Below are positions 13,483-24,011 of a stretch of 64,000 nucleotides of DNA, piece after piece. Made by a program: the position numbers and the translations under genes. Every line of letters starts with the position of its first letter. The stretch's first letter is position 1. Origin of the DNA: Rhyzopertha dominica (Eukaryota; Arthropoda; Insecta; Coleoptera; Bostrichidae); the NCBI GenBank assembly GCA_025024175.1, contig QCXZ01000041.1, positions 32,669,786 to 32,733,785 of the forward strand. Direction: 5' to 3'. Below the pieces are notes generated by a model that saw nothing but the letters and a program-made list of their open reading frames with translations, was not told where the DNA came from and did not search any database.

Positions 13483-14699
13483 CAGTGGCGGCTCGTGACA
13501 AATTCTATTGGATCGGCAGTAAAAACTTTGGTCCACTCTAGTTGGTCAATATTATTTATTTATAAATTAGTAAATAATTTTGTATATACTCGTAGTTGTT
13601 GTTGTTTATTACTTGCTACTTCTGTAAATTTTCATATCGCCGCAAGTTAAAAAGATAGTTCATTTGGTAACAAATAGCCTAATCTGGCAACTAGCTTCAT
13701 AATTTCAACGTCAAACGTGCACCTGTACTGCACCGGAGAGGAGAAGTCGATATATGTCGAGCCCAATCCGAAGAGGTATTCGGAAGTCCGACAGACAGCA
13801 TTAAGCGATTATATGGGTATTGGCGCTTACTTATTTTGTTATTTTCTTTTTGTGTGAAATTCTTCAATGATTTCAGATTGACTAAATTTATAACATGTAT
13901 TTAATTAATTCTGTTAAATGTTTGAAGGTATCTGCTTAAAATTGTTTATTTAAGAGGATAGCCATTACAATAATCTTGGGGAAATGAAAAATTTCGTAGA
14001 ACATTCGGGTAGTTTTTCGTGATTTCAGTATTGAACTATATATGTAATTGTTGTTCAATGTACATGTCAAAATTAATTTTCGGAATCCGACGATTATGAG
14101 TGCCGGGCCTCCTTCATTAACTTCAATAAAAACATATATACGTAAAATTAAATTATGATTATAAAAAACTGTAAGCATGTAAAGGGTGTCAATCACATAA
14201 TTTGTAATACTCAGTAGAAAACAGAACTATAATTGGTTGATTAAAAAAAGACTTGAAATAATTGAAATAAATGATGAAGTCTGTTTTAACGTTTTATGCT
14301 GTCTGCCGGACCCAAGCATTGCTGAGTCTCGATTTTCGCCTCAGGATTCAATATGCGCGCAGGGTTGCGTCTTTGTTCAGCTCATAGGAAAACGATGCTA
14401 TTGCTTCCTTATACGATGCGGTCTGCCGACCCAGCGCTTGGATCACGGGCTTGGATGACAAACACATACACGGCCCAGCCACGGTTGCCGAGTAGCGTAA
14501 ATTTTTCGGGATAACCCGTAAAAATGTGATTTTGGCTAATTATTAATTTGATGGTAATGTAAAAAAATACGCTCCAACTGTTTCAAGATATCTGAACATA
14601 ATAAAACAAAATATACATAAAAATACGAAAAAAATATTTCTTCGATCAAAATTCTGGGTCGGCAGTGCCGACTCTGCCGACCCGGACGAGCCGCCACTG
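13483..14699. mobile_element. Non-autonomous hAT-type element, 1217 bp
   Basis: The ends are inverted copies of CAGTGGCGGCTCGT (14 bp). The flanking 8-mers are GTTATTGG (13475-13482) and TTTATTGG (14700-14707), seven of eight identical, as expected of a hAT 8-bp target duplication with one later change. Near the right end a perfect 10-bp inverted repeat (GGGTCGGCAG, 14656-14665 with 14674-14683) forms a subterminal hairpin. No transposase motif is visible in either strand, so movement would need an enzyme from elsewhere. The open frames at 13936-14196 and 14237-14458 show nothing recognisable. Confidence 0.8.
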
Positions 14700-14709
14700 T
14701 TTATTGGAG

Positions 14710-16865
14710 GGATAAATAGTAGAATTCCAACTAAGAAGTATGGGTAAACAAAAAGTGAAATAAAGCAAGAGACCAATGGCTACAAAGAAAGTCGAAAGGT
14801 GATATTACAAATGTATTATATGTGGTCGCAGGTTGGCACCAAATTACATCCGGTTCCAACTGGCGATTCTTTCATTTAGGGCAAGACTAAAGCTATTTAC
14901 ATAAATAGGTACTAGTTGAACTTCTACAATAAAAAGTTGTTAAACATACTACTAAACAAATTAATCTGTATCAAGCGCGTGATTTATCAGATGCTGCAAA
15001 CCATGAAAATTAAAAAGTCAGAACGATAAATTTTGACTTTACAACAGCCAAAGAAACAGGAAGCATTTTTGGCATTAAGTAAATTCAATAACACATAAAA
15101 TTCCTGTGATACTGGCAGATCTATGTTTTAAGAATTTGGACCGTTTCCATTCCCCATTTTTTACGACAATTTATAACTACTGCAGTATAACTTCATCAAA
15201 ATGGTTACAACTCCAAAGCACTCGACAAGGGGGCACGTTCGTTCACCCTGCTAATCTATTTGAAGAAACCTTCCCGTCTAGGCAAAAAACTGACCAGCAT
15301 TCGTCCGTATAAATTTCATAGTAGGGGGACACCTCTAACACGGAACGCACCACTTTGCGCTGTGTAAACTCAATCCGAAAAGAATTCCTACCCTTATCTA
15401 ATCTATTATTATGTTTAACTTATGCATTATGCATCATAATGCCCTCTAAAAGAGACCGCAAAGAATTCCAAATAAGGACCAGCTCGCTTTTATTTCTTTT
15501 AGTGGAAACTGTCGCATGACCGAAACTCGGGGGATATCACGCTATGACGACGTTTCCAGCTCGTAAGAAATTTCCCTATTCCGGTATGTTTATTGGACGT
15601 ATGACTCGACGAAAGTAGTTACAGGCTACTTTCGGGTACCTATAGTTGGAAGCAATCTTTACTTTGCGATGGCAAACAAATTTGTTGGACATACAGTAAT
15701 AAATAATTAACTGTTTAACAATGATGAAAAGATAGTTTAGGTATTTTTTACTTCCACATCCAACGGATGGGAAGTATTGTATTTGCTCATTCGCTTTAAA
15801 ATGGTCGAAAGCAAAAAAAAAAACCAAATTTGAGCAAAAAATTTCTTGTCCGTGTGTCTGTGGTATTGTTTGTATACACGATAACTTTAGAAAGACTTAT
15901 ATGAACTTGAAATTTGGCAAACGTATAAATCTCAACTACCCAAAGCGACCTATTGTTTGTGGGGTAAATAGGGTATCAATAAGGCGGCGAAATTGAGGGT
16001 ACCGTTTTTACAAATTTTAATTTTTTTATTTTTCTTTCGTTTTAGTATGTGATTAGTAGTATAACTGCGAGTATTATTCGTTCTTATACATTTTCGGTGC
16101 AGCAAACTGTTTAGAAGATATTAGCAAAAAAGCGTCACGTAAAGAAAATTGTTTTTCCTAAATATACCAGAATATATTTAATACATTCAAAGAATGAAAA
16201 TACCATCAGATAGGAAATAAAATTTCTCACAAAAAGTGTCTTAGAAAATTTATTCAAAATTTAGACATTTTGGAAATATATCCAAAAAATCTATTTTGGA
16301 CCCTGCTCGTACGATTTTTTTAAAATTTTGGGTTTATATAGAAAATCAAATTTCTGATCAGAAAGCACTATTGTATTTTTTGTTAAGTTAATAATTTTCG
16401 AGTTATTTGGAAATAACCGATTTTAAAAATTATATGTGTAGAGAGAAAAATGCTCAAAACCTGATTACTAATCGTATAGTATAAGAAATAAAAACGTAAA
16501 TGTCATTTTGACAATTGGATGTGCAAGTATTGATTTATTTTGCAGCGGTTTTTATACAATGCATAGAACAACAAATGTTCTCTTCGTTATCCGAAATAAA
16601 ATTGTTTTATTCAATTTAAACTATCTTTGTATACTTACATTTGATAAATGACGTCATTGCAATACATTGATGCTGGCTAGTACTTTTTATAATTATGCCG
16701 AATATCTGATAAAAATATATGAATGGGTCTAGCGTATNTCATATACATAGGTATTCCAGTAACGGTAAGANNTACAAAATCGATTAATGACATGAAACAT
16801 ACAAANCCTAATGCCAAGCTAAATAGTCTAAACGTAATGTGCCTATTGATTATAGCCATTAAAGT
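14710..16865. other. Gene-free stretch with one generic repeat-like block
   Basis: No gene is supported. Around 15745-15960 the text (a TGTCCGTGTGTCTGTG motif followed by ACACGATAACTTTAGAAAGA and ATGAACTTGAAATTTGG) resembles wording I associate with dispersed insect repeats, but I cannot name the family. Ambiguous bases lie at 16738, 16771-16772 and 16806. Confidence 0.4.
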
Positions 16866-16878
16866 AAGCGTAAAAAAC

Positions 16879-17080
16879 TGCTGAAGTACTCACCGATGCT
16901 TTACTACGAAACCAAACATGAACCAAAAAGTCTTAATTTTAACGTCAAAGTTCGACAAAATGTGTTTGGAACATAGAAGGGATGGCTATTTTTGTTGTTA
17001 CTGTAAGGATTGTTCTCGTAGTAGACTATGTAAAACATCATTTCATTTGCAGCAATATCTGATGCGTGCTGTAATAAGTA
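16879..17080 (+). repeat. Left arm of ~170-bp imperfect inverted repeat
   Basis: This pairs with 18830-19012. The two arms share at least six blocks of 9-20 identical or near-identical bases in the same order, separated by small indels. The open frame at 16918-17100 is within the arm and is not conserved in the other arm. Confidence 0.7.
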
Positions 17081-17229
17081 TTCATTTGTTTTGTAAATAA
17101 TAACGGTGTTACTGCAGCAATTCAACAACTGTTAAGCACCTTCAGAAAACCAACCGCCAATTTTAGGAACAAAGTGTATTTATAAATAAATATTTGTATA
17201 ATATAAGGTAACAAATGGTAAGATGTGCA

Positions 17230-17530
17230 CGTCCATGCTGTGCCGTCTGCACCACAACCAAGTGCAGATACATCTATTTCGCTATCATTATAGCTCATCG
17301 GTGCAGTTTAGGTCTAGTGCAGACAACACGGCATAGAACTGGTTATATACTATATACCTATATACCAAAGGCTTGGAATGACGTAAGCAAGAATTTAGAT
17401 GGCAATGCCACCTAGCTGCCATTATGGGAAGTAGATCCCATAATGGCAGCTAGGTGGCTTTGTCATCACTTCGGTGTAATGCTGACAGATGGCATTGCCA
17501 TATAAATTCTTACTTAAACGGTAAGAAAGC
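17230..17530. mobile_element. Foldback MITE, copy 1, with two nested hairpins
   Basis: The first hairpin pairs 17233-17252 with 17318-17337 (arms around CCATGCTGTGCCGTCTGCAC). The second is a perfect 23-bp palindrome arm, 17407-17429, against 17436-17458 with a 6-base loop. Around it a longer imperfect arm pairs the GTAAGCAAGAATTTAGATGG side (from about 17383) with its complement near 17490-17515. Partial copies sit at 23676-23770 and 48351-48535, which supports a mobile family. No coding sequence is present. Confidence 0.75.
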
Positions 17531-17639
17531 TGCATTACAACATATTATGTTCAAACAAATTTCTTTCGATCGATTTCTTCTACAACTACCTTTCGACATC
17601 GTATACTTTATTTTTATTATTTCTCGAGTGATGTAAGGT

Positions 17640-18062
17640 AGGTAGATTTTACTTACAGTACTGTTTGTCCCAATCTATCTGGCTTGACATCTTCGATTTA
17701 AGTATTCGGTTACCAATCTTGCCTTATGCGCAGACGCTCCATCATATTGAAACCGTCAGTCCATTCCAGATTTTTTTTTCTATATCCCGAACCGATATTG
17801 ACGTTTTTCAAGCACGTTTTTAATTATATTGGTCACTTTGTCATCACTGATGTATCTTTAACGGTTGTTAGTGGTTTGTTGAACGAACCATATGCCTTCA
17901 TATCTATGGTCAATCTTCTAAATAAGTACATAGTTTCTCCATTGCTTTCCTTCGGGAAATTTATTCAACTGTATATACCGATACTATTCTTTCTAGACAA
18001 TATGAATCAATCTAGTAAATTACATTTTTCTTCGTGTGAAAATATTGCCATTGTTGTAACGC
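17640..18062 (-). pseudogene. Internally deleted DUF4817-type transposase
   Basis: On the - strand, translation from about 18042 starts MAIFSHEEKCNLLD and continues with a HTH-like region (INFPKESNG...YLFRRL). A linker then reads KAYGSFNKPLTTVKDTSV, matching the family's KPRPTV.DT linker. After a short degenerate stretch the text jumps to the late catalytic region FQYDGASAHKARLVTEYLNR (second catalytic aspartate in QYDGA; the family reads QQDGAPAH) and ends RWIG. The first catalytic block is missing, and there are several frame changes and stops. The 120-codon open frame on the opposite strand (17726-18088) is a shadow of this pseudogene. Confidence 0.8.
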
Positions 18063-18094
18063 ACAACAAACAAATGAATACTGCTTAATACTCA

Positions 18095-18785
18095 TGGGAG
18101 TAAAACAGCATTACGAATACCTCTACTAAGGATGCCGAACAAACGATTCATAACCGTCCCTGTTTTGCCATCGAATTCATGCTTTAAGGATTGCCCGATA
18201 GGAGGCGCCCCATGTCAAGTTTTTTGAACAAATTAAGCACAATGCGACACAATTTCCTTTTTACTGGGTAAACGTTATGTTTTATTTTCATTTCAAGTTA
18301 TAAAATTACAAATACCAACCATTCAGTTTATCGTCATGAGTATAAAATTACTGTATAATAACAATGCTTATCGTAATATAACAATTAAGAAGCTATCCAC
18401 TATTTCACATTTATTTGTTTGTCTGCTATAAGAGACCTTAAATTTCGCCAAATCGACTGATAAATGATGAATTTAGCAAAACTCAAACTATGATAACCTC
18501 AAAAACACTTAAAAGGCAAATAAACTTGTGAAACAGTACTTAATTTAAAAACTTGATCACCTAACCTTATCCGTATTGTAACTGTTCAGATCAGAGCATA
18601 TTGAAAGTTTATATTACATATTCTCATGTTACGTCCTCCTACTGCGTGATCATTAAAATGTGTTTTACTCTAAACAAGATGATTAAAAAAAGAGAAAAAT
18701 GCCATAATCTTACACTTGTAAGTTGTCGCCATCCACCGGTGGGACTTAGAACCTCTATCAAATAGGACCATTTTTGTAGCATAAC
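18095..18785 (-). repeat. ~600-bp interspersed repeat, copy 3 (inverted)
   Basis: This is the reverse complement of copies 1 and 2. On the - strand it reads GATAGAGGTTCTAAGTCCC, then GATGGCGACAACTTACAA, then AGTAGGAGGACGTAACATG. AACGTTTACCCAGTAAAAAG and CATGGGGCGCCTCCTATC follow. Its downstream end runs directly into the start of the transposase remnant at about 18042. Confidence 0.85.
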
Positions 18786-18829
18786 ACATTTCAAAGATCG
18801 TAATCCTTTTAAGTACAGTTATCCGTAAT

Positions 18830-19012
18830 CAGCATATATTGTTGCAAACGAAAAATGATTTTACATAGTCTTCTATGAGAGCAGCCCTTTCAACAAGAAA
18901 ATTGCCACCGCTTACTATGTTCCAAATACATTTTATCGAATTTGACGTTAAAATTTAGAATTTTGTCGTCACATGTTTGGTATTTAGTACATCTGGTGAA
19001 TACTTGCAGTCA
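18830..19012 (-). repeat. Right arm of ~170-bp imperfect inverted repeat
   Basis: This is the inverted partner of 16879-17080; see that entry for the shared blocks. Confidence 0.7.
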
Positions 19013-19019
19013 AGTACAA

Positions 19020-20830
19020 TAACTCTTAAACTAAAAAAATAAAAAAATACAATTTAATTCGCCTTACAAATAAAAATGAAAATCGCCATTTTTCGTTTTT
19101 TACGATTACTTCAATAACTGTAAAAAATAAACACATTACGTTTAGACTGTTCAGCTAAGCATAAAATTTTTCACATTCTATTTCGTTTAACCGACTTTGT
19201 ATGTCTTATCATTTCAAAGATTCCCATGTTGTGCATTGTCAGGTGGAAACACTGTATATATGATTTGTGTAATTTTTGGTAAATGTTGTACGAACAAGTT
19301 AATTGCGTTTATCATCACCCACCTCTTAAATTTTTAGGTGAACGATATCCACGGCCATCTCAAAACTGCACTATTGTTATTCTTAAAGAGTTAAATAGAA
19401 TGTGGTAATTTACATGTTTTATCAGCACCTAGATGATTTACGGTGGCACAAAATTTGTAGGCTATAACCCTAAACGTCTGTTCGTACAAAGAGTAATAAA
19501 CATCAAGTACATAACGAAAATGGATAGGTGCAGCGTTTGTTGAACTTGCTTAAATTGCATTCTGTTTATTACTTTTGCATCCATTTTTCAACGTTGCTTG
19601 TATGGGTAAAAATCTTTCAAAATGAGCTCTATCTTTTTGCTTATTACAATATTTCTTTAAATTAATTCACCGCTGGATAGAATCTGTGTAAAACGATACT
19701 GTAATTTTATATATAACTTTCTCATTTGCTTAAATCGCATCACACTTCTATCAAAGTTGTCTGCACCTCAAGTAAGTCTTCCTAGTCGATAAAATAGTGA
19801 AAAAAATGGCAACCCACCAACCCAGCTGCACGTTCCCTTGGAATACATCTCGCGGCACTTTTTATGCATTGAAATTCGTCGCTTAAAGTTTTTTTGGAAT
19901 GGTTCCAAGTCCGGATATAAATATTGCAGATACACGATTATAATCTAGTTGGCATAGACTAAACTTGTCGTTAGGCAGGAGGCTTCTCTTAATTTATTTA
20001 TTGGTCTGCAACGTAAGGCAGTGGCCGCAAGTTGTTATAGTAAAAAATTTACCTACAGTTTATTACGCTCGACAGGAGAGCTGACCTAGTAGATAAATGT
20101 TACGATCAATTATCGCCCAATTTAATTCTATGATACTTGGGGAAACCATTTATATACTAAACAAGTTTCGCGAATATTCATGCAAAGAGGGAGATTTTGT
20201 CTGTAATTTTCAAGAACGTTTACAAAATAATGGTTGCAGTCATGTATTTCAGTGACAATGTCATAACGGATTTTCCTTGTAAAGTAATGCATTTTCAATA
20301 TCTACATATACTGTATACGCACGGTATCAAATCGCAATTAATGGGAAAAGTTTAATATTTTATAATTGTAATAATTATATTTACGATGCAATTAGTCCGC
20401 AGTATTTTACGTTATTAAAGTTATCTACACGTTTATTATCAGTTATGCAGATTGAAAGAACCTACCTAGCAGCAATAATTGGTTATTTTCACAATTTTTG
20501 AAAATAAGGCGAAGAGGAAGTGAACACGACCTTAAATGCATGTTACATACTTTGAACATTTTATTTTAATTTTATATTATTTGCAAAAATGAAAAATTCT
20601 CGGGTAAAACGGCCTTTTGCGGTTGCATCTATGACGTGACAAACGTATCAATTTTGGCAATGGTATTTTCCTAGCAGTTTTAAAATGGAAGGAACATCCC
20701 ATACATTGTAAAATAAGTGCAAAAGGCCCAGTTTGAGCCAAAAAAATGTGAAATAAAGTCCAGTAACTGTCAAAATGAGAGGTTATATACGGTTATGCGT
20801 CTCATCCGTTTTCGATACTGTTTGTATAAA
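19020..20830. other. Gene-free AT-rich stretch
   Basis: No gene, RNA or repeat is supported. Confidence 0.5.
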
Positions 20831-20839
20831 ACATATATT

Positions 20840-21096
20840 CAGTGGCGTAGCCAGGGGGGGCAGAGGGGCAATTGCCTCCCTTCCCAGGAACTCCATTATT
20901 TTGATAATGGAATAGCAGCATTTTTACATTTAACAGTACAAATTTGTTGCAAATTATTTGTTTGTTGATAATAAACATTTTAGCAAATTTAAGTCACACC
21001 TCTTCTGGGTTTTTTCTTGTGTTTGTACTTAACATGTTTCTTGTGTTTGGTGCTTTGCCCCCCTCTCCCCAAGTTAATTTTTTGGCTACGCCACTG
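20840..21096. mobile_element. hAT-type MITE, 257 bp, with perfect 8-bp target duplication
   Basis: The termini are inverted copies of CAGTGGCGTAGCC (13 bp), the common hAT end type. The flanks carry an identical 8-bp duplication, CATATATT, at 20832-20839 and 21097-21104. The subterminal regions are G-runs on the left and C-runs on the right. There is no transposase. The open frame crossing its left border (20717-20968) is chance. The exact duplication suggests a fairly recent insertion. Confidence 0.93.
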
Positions 21097-21284
21097 CATA
21101 TATTTATATAGTCTCGTAGCGGAGGTGATTTTTTTTGTATATAACAAACTTTCAATTATAAGTAGGTACTTGTCATGTTGGAAATGAAACAGCTGTAATG
21201 ATGTATCGTTATTAACAGTGGGGTAGTCAGAAAAATATTTAAGTAGGTGCTATCTACCAAACACTTTTGTATTTTCCTTAGTAC

Positions 21285-22040
21285 AAAATTTTCTTCTGAG
21301 CATTCAGCGCTACGGGTAGGAGGAAATTGCGCAGTGAATTAGGTAATATTGTGCCTTTGCTAAGTCTGTTCCTTTAACATCAATTAAGGCTTCAAAAGCC
21401 TCGAGTATGCCAGTAATAGATTCACAGAAAAGTGAAACAGCGTCATGTATCCATACTCATATGCTTCCCATCCATAACCTCCATCAAGCATATCGGAGCT
21501 TCACTATCTTTTCAGAAAGAATAGTTGAGCGATGGGCAAACTTCAAATAAAATACTGAAGACATTTCTGTCATATAAAAACTTTAGAAGGATCACACAGG
21601 CACAAAACAAGGCTATGAGACATACAATGAATATACAGTGTCTAATTAGATTGTCGTAAAGGACGTTGGCTTGCATACCATTAAATGCTCCCCTCATGGC
21701 ATAAGCACCATCATAACTTTGACTAAAAGCATTGTCTAGTTTCACTCCAAGATTTTGTAATTCATTTTTGATAATCCAAATCGCATCAGGTCACAAACCC
21801 AGATGAATTTTAGAAAACTTCGTAAACCATATTTACAATGACGAAAACTGTCGCATTCTCTTACGAGTACATTAATAGGTCCTTCTGCGAGAGCGGTGAA
21901 AGGAAACTGATGTTTCTGATTCGGTTGACTATATTTGAAGTAATGTCTTCGCTAAATTATTCTACGGCCTCAATCTGATTTACATGATTGATATGCATTG
22001 CACGTTGCTCACTTGCAACAAAACTTTGAACCACTTTGAA
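21285..22040 (-). pseudogene. Decayed hAT transposase (ZMYM1/DUF4371-like)
   Basis: On the - strand, 21770-21512 reads as a KNELQNLGVKLDNAFSQ..SYDGA.AMRG.FNGMQA block. It is typical of the region around the second catalytic aspartate in domesticated-looking hAT transposases (family pattern C.GQSYDGA.NM.G...G.Q). It is followed by degenerate H..AHSL-like wording. Further downstream, around 21400-21310, SITGILEAFEALIDVKGTDLAKAQ resembles the following helical region. Stops and frame changes occur throughout, so it is non-functional. The N-terminal BED/TTF finger and the C-terminal dimerisation domain were not identified. Confidence 0.7.
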
Positions 22041-23675
22041 CGCAAAATTTAAAAAATTCTCTGAAATTTGAATCATTGTTTATAAGGGTTACGTTGGGGA
22101 TGTACTAATACAAACAGTAGTATTCATGAGACTATGACCATTAGTATATTTAACTAATTTTATTAATGCGAAACAGCGCAACGCATGAAATCAACATAAA
22201 ATTACTTCATTTTCGTATACTCTGATGACAGTACCTATATTGGTACCTGTATGTGTAAGTAGTGAGGTCACCCTATAATTACGGTTGCGAGTAGGTAATT
22301 TGCTTCATACAGCAACTGTTGTCTCTCACAAAAACCTATGAAGTTGAAAGACCTCTTGATTAACAATTTCTTAAGTAAAACGTTTTCAGCACCGATTAAG
22401 AATAACGAAAATCATGGTTTGATAAAATACAAGTTATTCAGTATGATCACTCTATTTGACTGTTTTTGTTGAAAATTTCGAAAATAAGCCACATTGAAAT
22501 TTATATAATAGGTATATCTTAATATTTATTATAGTACGATGCTATAAAACCTGCAGCAATGTCATCAAAATTGTTGTTGTACCTCCGTGTTTGTATAGTA
22601 CGTCGATAACGACATAATACTGAATTACTTAAAAACAGGATAATACAATAAATTGTTTACTTATACTACACAGGGCCACATTATTCTTCGTTTGAGAGAG
22701 TGCACTTCAGTGTAAGAATACCTCAAAAAGTTGAGCATTGCACCAAACGTATGCGGCATCGGTTCATTTTATCGATACCACTGGAACTGCACTGTTCAAT
22801 TTTGTGCTTTTGCCAGCATACTGCATACAAGAGTTTTGAAATCATTGACTACATTGCCTTCAAATGCCATTTGAACTTGTTATTGAAAAGATCATGTTTT
22901 AATTAATAACGTAACTATCTTAGAACTATATAAATTTTTCTTCAGTAGTAGTTCTATTTCTTCTCGTCGTCTTTTAACTGCAAATTTGATAACATAATAT
23001 ATGCGTACATAAAGTTTAAAAATCATAAAAGAAATAGTGCTTTATACACGTGCTGCTTTATTCCGTAGTTAGTGTCATTAATAAGGAACTTTGAATTTAG
23101 TTTTAAATTGGACTATAAAATCAGCTATCTAAGCATGTAGCAGGCAAATCTCATAGAATATGTGCATAGTATTAAACGCTAGTATGTGGTACAGGAAACT
23201 ATTATTTATACTTTGGTAGGCGCTAGATGGGTGTATCAGAAGGTTAGGAATTTAAAGTATTATACTGTTAAGATAATTTGAAGGAATCGTACTACCTTTA
23301 TTGAAACACATGGAGGTCGGCCATGAGTAGTGCCCAACTTGGAAATATTTCCTATAAAAGCTGTACAATAGTATCCTTAATTTGGTATCTTCAAGTTAAA
23401 ATGGGAGATAAAGTGCATCCTCAGTAAGTAAGTTATTAAAATAAATCCATTTTAATTATCTTTAACAACTAGAACGATAGTGTAACAATAAATATTTATA
23501 GATTATATTTATAAATTATGTCCCAATACGTAAATGTTTACTGCTAATGCATTATACTGTATGTTGTATACCAGGTGTTTCAGTGAAGACAAGCCATCAT
23601 CAATAATTCCTTAGGAATAGTAAAATCCTAAAACAAGTCGCCAGTTTTAGTTTTGTAATTTATTAAAACGCATGT

Positions 23676-23770
23676 CTATGTTGTGCTGTCTGCACCGCAC
23701 CAACTGCAGATAGATCTATTTCGCTAGCTCATCAGTGCAGTTTAGGTCTAGTGGAGACAGCACGGCATAG
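23676..23770. mobile_element. Foldback MITE, copy 2 (first hairpin only)
   Basis: Arms 23676-23695 and 23751-23770 are near-complementary (CTATGTTGTGCTGTCTGCAC against GTGGAGACAGCACGGCATAG). The spacer is almost the same as in copies 1 and 3, including TGCAGATAGATC and CAGTGCAGTTTAGGTCTAGTG. The second hairpin of copy 1 is absent here. Confidence 0.75.
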
Positions 23771-23940
23771 AACTGGTTTTGCCTATATACGTCTTGGATT
23801 TTATGGAAAAATTTAAGGAGACTAGATACCGGTCCGAGTTTCTGCTGATGCAGCTACCGCTCTTGCCGTTTTGGGCCGCGTTGCTGTCATGAAAAATACG
23901 CAATATGTTCGAAATATATCGCAGGCTTCATAAATTTCCT

Positions 23941-24011
23941 TGAAATCTTAGTCTTTTTGACTAATACTAAGATTTCAATCTAACTCTGGCCGCGAAAGCC
24001 TACGTTCTTAC
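23941..24011 (+). repeat. Dispersed repeat, copy 1 (partner 31989-32034)
   Basis: Positions 23966-24011 match 31989-32034 at 44 of 46 bases (ACTAAGATTTCA ... AAGCCTACGTTCTTAC). Here the repeat is preceded by a 12-bp inverted copy of its own start (23941-23952 with 23966-23977), which makes a hairpin. The function is unknown. Confidence 0.75.

Larger units (their letters stand above)
16870..19020. mobile_element. Candidate composite DNA transposon bounded by ~170-bp inverted repeats
   Basis: Sequence at about 16879-17080 (+) recurs inverted at about 18830-19012. Matching landmarks are AAGTAYTCACC, ACCAAACATG, TTTTAACGTCAAA, AAAATGTRTTTGGAACATAG, AGACTATGTAAAA, and TTTGCARCAATAT. Between the arms lie, in - orientation, the third copy of the 600-bp repeat (18.1-18.78 kb) and a broken transposase (17.64-18.06 kb), plus a foldback MITE at 17.23-17.53 kb. 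The simplest reading is an old transposon with long inverted ends into which the MITE inserted. Target duplications were not identified, so the outer borders are approximate. Confidence 0.5.

Noticed and set aside
17726..18088. 120-codon open frame on the + strand
   Set aside because: It is the antisense shadow of the transposase remnant at 17640-18062.
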